DNA of 7,239 nucleotides, taken from NCBI GenBank assembly GCA_021809225.1, contig JAKBAL010000108.1, forward strand, positions 1-7,239, read 5' to 3'. A program made the position numbers and the translations under genes. The notes under the pieces were generated by a model. It saw only the letters and a program-made list of their open reading frames with translations, searched no databases and was not told where the DNA came from. Every line of letters begins with the position of its first letter. Position 1 is the stretch's first letter. Origin of the DNA: Pseudomonadota bacterium. GTDB lineage: Bacteria; Pseudomonadota; Alphaproteobacteria; UBA9655. Positions 1 to 6,100 of this stretch are shown here, piece by piece.

Positions 1-19
1 TCCTCAAGAAGAGCAGAAG

Positions 20-70
20 GTAACTCTTTCCTATAAACTTCCTTCCCTTGGGAAGAGGAGGTAGGGTTAC
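20..70. repeat. Imperfect nested inverted repeat in the leader region
   Basis: GTAAC (20-24) can pair with GTTAC (66-70), CCTA (30-33) with TAGG (62-65), and CTTCCC (42-47) with GGGAAG (50-55). Together they form a compound hairpin with internal bulges. No T-run follows on either strand, so it is not a convincing intrinsic terminator. It could be a processing or attenuation structure at the end of an upstream transcript, or chance. The + frame starting at position 2 is open to a TAG at 62-64 and could be the tail of an upstream gene, which cannot be confirmed here. Confidence 0.3.
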
Positions 71-84
71 TATTCAAAACTTTC

Positions 85-113
85 TTGCTTTGTATTATTG
101 AAAAATTTATACA
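85..113 (+). promoter_or_regulatory. Candidate promoter of the TraB/GumN-like gene
   Basis: TTGCTT (85-90) and TATACA (108-113) are separated by 17 bp and would start transcription near 120, giving a leader of about 32 nt. The -35 keeps only the TTG and the -10 matches 4 of 6. The surrounding DNA is very AT-rich, so chance matches are likely. A purine-rich GAAGAG at 135-140, 11 nt before the ATG, is the only ribosome-binding candidate. Confidence 0.4.
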
Positions 114-151
114 TTTTTTGACGATATTAATTTTGAAGAGATTATAATTTA

Positions 152-1198
152 ATGTTTATAAAAAAAATTTTCCTCATTATTTATTGTTTATTTTCTCTTT
201 CCTCGGTAAATGCATCAGGTCATAGGGAGGAAATCTTTGAGGCGCGACAATTAAACCTGAAGCTTTCCTCAAAGCAATATCATGACTTTAAGAAAATTAA
301 AAAATCATATTATGGAGAATCAGTTTTCAAAGAACTCAACGGTTCTCAAAGAAAAATAGCTCATTTTTATGAAATTATTAGGCCAGATCAAACAGTTATT
401 TATCTACTTGGCACTGCCCATGACTTGCCATTTGACGTGTTGCCAGAGTCAGTAAGAGAACGAATCCAGCATGCCCCAAATATTTATGTAGAATCAGAAA
501 TGATAGCCTATTTAGCTTTTTTTCAAGCTTCAAGCCAGCCTTTATCAGGTTTTTCAAATGAGGAGGAAGACGCTATTAATACACACTTAACCCCTTGTCT
601 CAATCTATTTCATTCCGGATTAAAAGCAACTAATTTAAAGTTAGAAGACATATACTCAGCATTTTTAGGTTTTGATTGCCTCCTAGGAATGGATAGCGAA
701 ATCATCATGTTATCTTTGGCTCTCGGAAAGCCTGTGTTGATGCTTGATGACCGCATTGATCTTTTTGAAACAAACTTAAATTTAGAAAAGCTTATGATGG
801 AAGATGATATTAAATCTTTAGAAGATTCTAAAGCAAATGATGAAGAATACCAAGCTACTCTTTCAAAACGTGACCTTCTCCAAAATCATAGAAACGTTTT
901 TTTGGAAAAATCTATTAAAGAAAATATAACTGAGATTGAGAATCCAGACAAGATCCAAGACACTATAAAATCATCCATGGAAAGTTACGCTCAATTCGAT
1001 GCTAATGATGTGGATAGTATTGAAAAAGATGCTGATAGTGGCCATTATAAGGTAAGTATAAGAAACATGAGATGGGATAGGATATTAAAAACCGTTCCTT
1101 CACAAAGTGTTATTGGTGTAGGGTATGGACATATTCCAGATCTCTTTACAATCTGGCAAAAAGAAAAATGTTTAATAAAAAAAGTCCGTGAAGATTGA
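152..1198 (+). CDS. Secreted TraB/GumN-family protein
   Basis: 348 residues. Residues 1-21 form a Sec signal peptide: KK at 4-5, a hydrophobic core at 6-19, and a V-N-A cleavage site before Ser22. This supports the ATG at 152 and export to the periplasm. The rest carries the landmarks of the TraB/PrgY/GumN family, related to the Tiki metalloprotease fold. These are GTAHDLP at 87-93 (family GTxHxxP), VESEM at 113-117 with the conserved Glu114, LDDRIDLFE at 198-206 (the GLET-like segment), RNMRWDRIL at 304-312, and GVGYGHIPD at 322-330 (family G.GH). His90, Glu114 and His327 are the likely metal or active-site residues. Length is near the family norm of about 300. Residues 213-300 are highly charged and helical and look less conserved. 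The substrate is unknown; family members occur beside polysaccharide, pheromone and antibiotic-hydrolase genes. It has no operon partner in view. Cys12 lies in the signal core, but Tyr11 makes a lipobox unlikely. Confidence 0.85.
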   Translation: MFIKKIFLIIYCLFSLSSVNASGHREEIFEARQLNLKLSSKQYHDFKKIKKSYYGESVFKELNGSQRKIAHFYEIIRPDQTVIYLLGTAHDLPFDVLPESVRERIQHAPNIYVESEMIAYLAFFQASSQPLSGFSNEEEDAINTHLTPCLNLFHSGLKATNLKLEDIYSAFLGFDCLLGMDSEIIMLSLALGKPVLMLDDRIDLFETNLNLEKLMMEDDIKSLEDSKANDEEYQATLSKRDLLQNHRNVFLEKSIKENITEIENPDKIQDTIKSSMESYAQFDANDVDSIEKDADSGHYKVSIRNMRWDRILKTVPSQSVIGVGYGHIPDLFTIWQKEKCLIKKVRED

Positions 1199-1262
1199 AT
1201 AAATAATAAGATAATATAAAAATCCATAAATAAAAAATATTTTATCTTTATATATTATTTCT

Positions 1263-1385
1263 ATGCAGCAAAATATAAAAAATATTCTCTTCATACTGAC
1301 TGGAACAACGATGGTGTGGGTCTTTTCAGTTGTTCTATTGGGCAAGATGTTCAACAAAATAAGTTTTGTACAAACCAGGATTTAA
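1263..1385 (+). CDS. Possible 40-residue single-pass membrane mini-protein
   Basis: ATG at 1263 opens a 40-codon frame ending in TAA at 1383-1385. The product starts MQQNIKNILFILTG, has one hydrophobic stretch of about 20 residues (roughly 8-27), then a basic segment (GKMFNKI), the layout of a small inner-membrane protein. There is no Shine-Dalgarno sequence. A TATATT at 1251-1256 sits six bases before the ATG, which would fit a leaderless mRNA, but no -35 is visible and the DNA is so AT-rich that this may be chance. I do not recognise a family. It lies in the spacer between the TraB-like gene and the tRNA. Confidence 0.2.
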   Translation: MQQNIKNILFILTGTTMVWVFSVVLLGKMFNKISFVQTRI

Positions 1386-1435
1386 TCAAAAGAGCCTTTT
1401 CAAGGTCAGACATTATCCCAGAAATTGAATTTCCC

Positions 1436-1465
1436 TTGACAATGGAGGGTTGAATACGGTATCTG
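1436..1465 (+). promoter_or_regulatory. Probable promoter of tRNA-Asp
   Basis: A perfect TTGACA (1436-1441) is followed after 18 bp by TATCTG (1460-1465). Predicted transcription start is near 1472, about eight bases before the mature tRNA. The -35 is strong, the -10 is a 3 of 6 match. The position directly in front of a stable RNA gene supports it. Confidence 0.5.
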
Positions 1466-1479
1466 GAGAACGCTTACGT

Positions 1480-1556
<77 letters not shown>

Positions 1557-1918
1557 CGTATGATCATCGTTTGCGTCAAAATCGCGATAATCTTCAACTG
1601 CTTTGATCGCACCAAAATCTCTCCAAAAGAAAGCAACAGTGGATCTACCCATATTTTAGGAGTATTGGGAACCTATTGTTGAAGATAAAATTATTGTAAG
1701 TTGATTATTTTCCGTTCACCAACCCTTATAAATAGCGCAGAGAAAAGGTCCCTTTATAGCGACTATAAAAAAATATATTCCCGAATGGTACAGTATTCGG
1801 CAAAGTGCCCCTGCTTTTGTCCACGCAATTTTTTCATTCTTCTGAATGTGGAGAAAGCATCATAAAGAACAGGCAGACCTTGGACTACTGACCGTCATGA
1901 TGCATCTCTTCCAAATGT
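1557..1918. other. Gene-free stretch downstream of tRNA-Asp, with scraps of broken frames
   Basis: No frame here looks like an intact gene. On the minus strand, 1763-1837 encodes a 24-residue peptide beginning MKKLRGQKQGHFAEY. It faintly resembles the N-terminus of UPF0102/YraN proteins (basic start, then G..AE). A one-base shift after it gives FYSRYKGTF, where YraN has its R-x-K-x-x-x-GE segment, but the GEIDLI motif is absent. A second minus-strand frame (1545-1652, 35 codons) runs into the tRNA and lacks a ribosome site. The region may be decayed gene remnants; I cannot name a parent gene with confidence. Confidence 0.4.
1766..1800 (-). terminator. Weak candidate terminator downstream of the SnoaL-like gene
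   Basis: CCGAAT (1781-1786) and ATTCGG (1795-1800) form a 6-bp stem with an 8-nt loop. Reading leftwards on the minus strand, the stem is followed by a T-rich tract that includes seven consecutive T (complement of the A-run at 1767-1773). The short stem and the gap of seven bases before the T-run make it marginal. It lies about 120 bp past the stop codon of the SnoaL-like gene. Confidence 0.3.
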
Positions 1919-2290
1919 CTACGCTAAAAGTTCATCCTTTATTTTATTAAAGGGGCTGGTATCATGAAATAATTCATTTCTTATGATCAGCCCCCCCTGA
2001 AAGGTCATCAGTGCTGCGCCAGAAACTTTTCCAACAGGCACGGGGCACGCTAAATCATAAACGACTAAGGCCTGATCTCCCTCACCAAACTTTTCACGTA
2101 GGGTAAGAATATTAAAAAAAGAAGTGAAGTTCTTTGCAGCCTCAAGATAAGCTTCCTTTCCCTGTAGTTTTGCGTGTGGTGTGATAAGTTGAACGTCAGG
2201 ATGTAGATACTTTTCCATGACCCCAACGTTTTTCTCTCCAAATGCTGTGTAAAAAGCTTTGGCTATGGCCACATTATTTTGACTCATCAT
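1919..2290 (-). CDS. SnoaL-like / NTF2-fold small protein
   Basis: 123 residues (122 if the second ATG is used), the usual size for a single cone-shaped SnoaL/NTF2/ketosteroid-isomerase-like domain. The family pattern is visible: an N-terminal helix VAIAKAFYTAF (7-17), a second helix NVGVMEKYLHPDV (21-33) leading to the first strand, the GKEAYLEAAKNF helix (44-55), then strands at about 74-82 (ALVVYDLAC), 88-98 and 101-110 with the C-terminal ELFHD. These proteins bind or turn over small hydrophobic substrates in a pocket. The family is too broad to assign a reaction, and I see no definite Asp/His catalytic pair. It is cytosolic, with no signal peptide. It is transcribed divergently from a TetR regulator across an 87-bp operator-bearing gap, so it is the probable target of that repressor. 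It is a monocistronic unit as far as can be seen. Confidence 0.8.
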   Translation of the reverse strand: MMSQNNVAIAKAFYTAFGEKNVGVMEKYLHPDVQLITPHAKLQGKEAYLEAAKNFTSFFNILTLREKFGEGDQALVVYDLACPVPVGKVSGAALMTFQGGLIIRNELFHDTSPFNKIKDELLA

Positions 2291-2293
2291 TAT

Positions 2294-2299
2294 CTCCTT
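2294..2299 (-). promoter_or_regulatory. Ribosome binding site that favours the second ATG of the SnoaL-like gene
   Basis: AAGGAG lies three bases before the first ATG (2288-2290) and six before the adjacent in-frame ATG (2285-2287). The six-base spacing is closer to the optimum, so the true start may be 2287, giving a 122-residue protein. Confidence 0.7.
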
Positions 2300-2313
2300 C
2301 TGAATCGTGTTGA

Positions 2314-2355
2314 CATTTCATATTGGATGCAGCAAACTATACCCAATATGAAATG
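2314..2355. promoter_or_regulatory. Probable TetR-family operator: perfect 13-bp inverted repeat
   Basis: CATTTCATATTGG (2314-2326) and its exact reverse complement CCAATATGAAATG (2343-2355) flank a 16-bp spacer. It is placed between divergent SnoaL-like and TetR genes and encloses the predicted minus-strand -10 box, as expected for a repressor site. Each arm is not itself palindromic. The spacer is longer than in a classic compact TetR operator, so two dimers or a looser arrangement are possible. Confidence 0.7.
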
Positions 2356-2380
2356 AAAATAGTAAGCTATATCTAATATG
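2334..2380. repeat. Imperfect 17-bp direct repeat reaching the TetR start codon
   Basis: AAACTATACCCAATATG (2334-2350) recurs as AAGCTATATCTAATATG (2364-2380) with 14 of 17 matches, exactly 30 bp apart, close to three helical turns. The first copy contains the right arm of the inverted repeat. The last three bases of the second copy are the TetR start codon. It is likely a third operator half-site serving autoregulation. Confidence 0.55.
2336..2365 (-). promoter_or_regulatory. Candidate promoter of the SnoaL-like gene
   Basis: On the minus strand TATAGT (plus positions 2336-2341, 5 of 6 matches) is preceded after 18 bp by TTACTA (2360-2365). The start would fall near 2329, about 40 bases before the coding region. 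The -10 lies inside the spacer of the inverted repeat, so a protein bound to the arms would block it. Confidence 0.45.
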
Positions 2381-3010
2381 TCAAGTCATAAAAAAAGGAC
2401 TTATAATTCCGAAACAAGACAAGCACGAGCGTTGCAAACACGTGTTCGCATTCTTGAATCTGCCAAAAAGCTTTTGTCGTCCGAAGATATTGAGAACGTA
2501 ACGATTGAAAAAATCGCACAAACGGCAAACGTTTCGATGCCCACCATTTATGCACTCTTTCAATCCAAACGTGGCATTTTACGAGCTATCATCGACAACG
2601 CCCTTCCCGCTGATCAATTTGAAGCGCTTGCAAGAGAGGCTAAGCAGACAGACTCAGCAAAAGAACATTTGATGATAAGCGCTAAAATGGCACGTCAAAT
2701 ATATGACGCAGAGAGGGTACAAATGGAAGCATTTTGGGGTGCTTCAATTGGAACCCCGGAATTCAAAGAGCTTGAAAGAGAGAGGGAGCAGCGGCGTTAT
2801 AAACGGCAAGAAGAGAGCGTCAAAATGATGGTGAAAGAGAAATCTCTCGCAAAAGGGCTCACCATACTTCAAGCGCGAGATATTCTATGGGCCTTCACAG
2901 GCCGGGATATGTATCGCATGTTCGTTGTTGAGCAAGGTTGGTCATCGGAAGACTACGAGAACTGGCTCGCCCAATTGCTTGTAAAAACCCTACTTGAGTC
3001 CGATCCGTAA
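2378..3010 (+). CDS. TetR/AcrR-family transcriptional repressor
   Basis: 210 residues, typical for the family. The N-terminal DNA-binding domain is clear. The first helix is at about 20-35 (TRVRILESAKKLLSS). The helix-turn-helix is VTIEKIAQTANVSMPTIYAL (41-60), with the TIYALF recognition helix and the following FQSKRGILRAII segment that closes the domain. Residues 75-210 are an all-helical ligand and dimerisation domain of unknown ligand, with a very charged helix at 130-146 (ELEREREQRRYKRQ). The ATG at 2378 is the only Met before the HTH, yet it has no Shine-Dalgarno sequence; its codon is part of a repeated operator-like motif. By gene order and site placement it probably represses the divergent SnoaL-like gene and itself. 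The inducer cannot be read from the sequence. It converges with the giant gene, whose terminator lies between them. Confidence 0.92.
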   Translation: MSSHKKRTYNSETRQARALQTRVRILESAKKLLSSEDIENVTIEKIAQTANVSMPTIYALFQSKRGILRAIIDNALPADQFEALAREAKQTDSAKEHLMISAKMARQIYDAERVQMEAFWGASIGTPEFKELEREREQRRYKRQEESVKMMVKEKSLAKGLTILQARDILWAFTGRDMYRMFVVEQGWSSEDYENWLAQLLVKTLLESDP

Positions 3011-3046
3011 AAAATTTAGGCACAGAGCCACCTTGCATTTTATTCT

Positions 3047-3075
3047 AAAAAAAGAGGAAAGCCTAAGCTTTCCTC
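3047..3075 (-). terminator. Rho-independent terminator of the giant gene
   Basis: GAGGAAAGC (3054-3062) and GCTTTCCTC (3067-3075) form a perfect 9-bp stem with a 4-nt loop. Read on the minus strand, it is followed at once by seven T (complement of the A-run 3047-3053). It sits about 40 bp after the stop codon of the minus-strand gene. No T-run follows on the plus strand, so it serves the leftward transcript only. Confidence 0.88.
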
Positions 3076-3116
3076 CGTATTACAATGAACCAAAATGAGC
3101 TTTAATCTTTAAACTA

Positions 3117-6100
3117 TTACCAGCCAAAGAAGTTCAACAAACCACCCTTTGCCGGAGGTTTACCAGTATCTTGCGGCTTATCGGGATCTTGAGGCTTATC
3201 GGGATCTTGAGAGTTACCGATCATCGTCCATTCATCACTATCATCATCATCTAAGTTGGTCACTTGAGATGTGGGGCTCATCGCCTGTTGACGCAAACCA
3301 TCGTTCCCCAGTTGCTGGTTATAAAATTCTTGAAAGGCCTTTATGTCGGGCACTTGATGTGCAAGGGGCGTAGCCAGATGAAGCACGGGAGGGTTACTTA
3401 GTTGCTCATAAAAATCTTGAAGGCTAGGGTCAGGCATTTCGCTCAACAGTCTTTGAACGTGATCATAAGAATCCGTTATAAGAGGACTATTGTCCCCCCC
3501 TATCGGAAAACTCTGAAGCGCGTAGCTTGATTGAGGCTGTAAAGAGATAACCTGCGGACTGGAGGTTAGAGGCGAAACGTAATCATCACTACCATTCCCA
3601 TCTATTCCTGCAGCATAAGGATAATGACTGGCTGGCGATAAGGACGGCGCGTTCAAAATAGCTAACAAGGTCTGCACTCCCTGATAAAAATCAGCTACTT
3701 TATTCTCAAAATTTGAGTTTCTACCTATCCATTGAAAATCAGATGCTAAACTTAAAACGGCATCAATTTTTATTCCTATATTGTGTAAAAAATCTTTATT
3801 ATTAAATTTATCATTGTACAAATTCATTTCTTCTAAAAAATTAGGTACTGAAAATGGCAAATTTACAATCAATATTGACCTCAAGTCATAATTCAATAAA
3901 AGTGCATCTTGTTTAATACGGTTCAGGCTTTGAAGAACGGGTGGCGTTAAGTCTGCTGTTGCTAATCTTGTAATAAGAGCATCCAACGGTCCTTTCAGGG
4001 GGGTAAGAATGCCCCTGACAAAGTCTCGCATCGAAACTTCTTGTTCTGGAGCACTAAGAGACTTAGTCTTAGCTAGCGTTGCAAGGCTTACAACTGGTTC
4101 TTGATCGTTATCACTACCATAATCTAATGGCATACTCGCAGGAGATGGGTATAAGTTACCTAGCGCGGATGATGGAATCACTACAGGCAAAGCATCAGAA
4201 GGACTGATACCCCCTCCTCCGCTCTCATTACTAACAAGTATTGAGGATGGTACTTCCGAACCAACATCCTGAGGATGAAAAGAGTAAAGGGCAGAGGATG
4301 GAATTTTCTCCGACAAGGTACTAGGTGGAAGGATGTCCCCTCCTCCACTCGCTTCTAACACCTCTCTCTGCCCACTACTTGGTATATTTGCCGTGGACTC
4401 AGGAGATGACTGAGACACCATGCCATCAAGTGCAGAAGAAGGAATCATTATCCCTAGTTCCTGGGGAATTGCCTTCTTCAAGAATTTTTCTGCTTGTACG
4501 GTAATCTTCGACTGAATCTCCTCTAAAGTCGCTCTCAGAACATTTGTAATTTGCATGGACGACGGCAAAGACGCCAACTTTTTCTTCATCGTAACGGCAC
4601 GCTCTTGTAAATCACTAAGCCTTCTTTGCATCATGGAATCGCCAGCAGGATCAACCTGATCTTTTTTCAAAGAAAGCCTCTCTAACGTATCTATCGCTCT
4701 TTTAAGACCTGTGACTTGAGATTCAATGCTTTCCCCATCACCAGATTGGATGCCTTGATCCACCCCTGCGGAAACAAAACTTACTGGGGATATGAGATCT
4801 GAATCTATAGATCCGTTATTATTTTCCATTTCATTTTCTGGGGAAATAGCAACTTCCTCTTCAGCTAAAATGCTTAACGCCGGTCCTCGTTTTCTTTTTA
4901 TCATATGGGCACTTGTTCGCAGACTTGAAAACCAAGCTTGAACCTCTGAATCAGAATCGTTTATTACAACTTTTAAAGCCTCCCCCAGCTTTGATTTTAA
5001 GCCATATAAAAATCTACCATCTTGAGTTGGTGAGGAATATAAACTCCCCCATTCATTCAGGCTGAAATTTGGAGCCTGTTCTCCCAAAGACTTCCTCAAG
5101 ACTCCTCTCAGTTGACTTTGAAAGTGGTTTACAGATCCAACCATTTCATTGATTTTATTCATAGCCATGATACTCAGGCCAGAGCTAGGTAATCGCGCAA
5201 TTAAAGTATCCAATTCAGTTTGCAAGTGAGTAAAAACTTCATGGCATGTCTTTTCCTGAGGCCCCTCAATTTCAGAATGGAATTGTGAAGAACTTATGAT
5301 GGGTGAGGAACTCGCCACTTCAATGGTTGATGGTGGAGTATCCGTTGTTGGTTCTTCAGCGGTTGGTGATGAGAAAACCACTGCCTGAGTATCCATGTCT
5401 GGTCCCTGAGGCGTTAACGTGCTCAAAGACGATAGCTGCTCAGCAACATTTAATTGAACCGCTTGCAATACCTCTCTCAAGCTTTCAATCGTTGTCTTGT
5501 AGAAAATTTTCTCCTCCAACGTTTCTTTTCTGTAACTTTCGAGCCTAGACTGCAAAGCTGTCAGCTTCCTTTCAGCCGAATTTGCTAATGTTTCTAAATC
5601 ATTAAGTCTTCTCTTATGTACAATAAATTCCTGAGAATCATTCATAGGAGAAAAGTAGAACCTAAAGTTATTAGAAGTTACTCTTAACTGCTTAGTTCCC
5701 GCCTCCAGTTCTCTGATCAACGTTCCTACACTTTCAAGCTCTTGGCTGTCAAACTCGTCTGTTCCCACCAAGAAAAGAGAACTTGAAGAGTGCATCGCAC
5801 TTGCTTGCTCTATTATGTTTGAGCTCTCAAGAGTTTCTTCATTACCTATTGATGTCTCTTCCCCTTGTTCAGAACGCTTAGACTTAACGTGATTGACTCG
5901 CATTTGATTATATTTTATACCTTCCATTATTTGGAATAATTTAGATTCATAAATTATTATTTCTTTATACAAACGACTATTATTAAAAAAAACTTCATTT
6001 TTACTTTTAAACTCAGATTCAATCACATTTAAATGGAGTAAAGTATTCGTTGCAACTTCGAACATATTATCTAATTTTACAAGTTGATCCTCTAAATCTA

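Noticed and set aside
2..64. Open plus-strand frame at the left edge ending in TAG
   Set aside because: Only 20 codons are visible and nothing in them is recognisable, so an upstream gene tail cannot be claimed.
143..148. Perfect TATAAT just before the TraB/GumN start codon
   Set aside because: It ends three bases before the ATG, so transcription would start inside the coding region and remove the signal peptide. The AT-rich leader makes a chance match likely.
1045..1357. Two overlapping minus-strand frames of about 60 codons
   Set aside because: They run antisense to the TraB/GumN gene end and the AT-rich spacer. The hydrophobic products reflect AT-rich codons, and no start signal is visible.
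2310..2315. Perfect TTGACA on the plus strand in front of the TetR gene
   Set aside because: No acceptable -10 lies 16-18 bp downstream; the nearest, TATACC at 2338-2343, is 22 bp away. It may be part of a promoter but I cannot support it.
2373..2563. Two minus-strand frames of 60 codons opposite the TetR gene
   Set aside because: They are antisense to a confident helix-turn-helix coding region and lack supporting signals.
3149..3373. 74-codon plus-strand frame with repeated YRDLEA
   Set aside because: It lies opposite the giant gene and its repeat is only the other strand of the QDPDKP tandem repeat. No ribosome site supports it.
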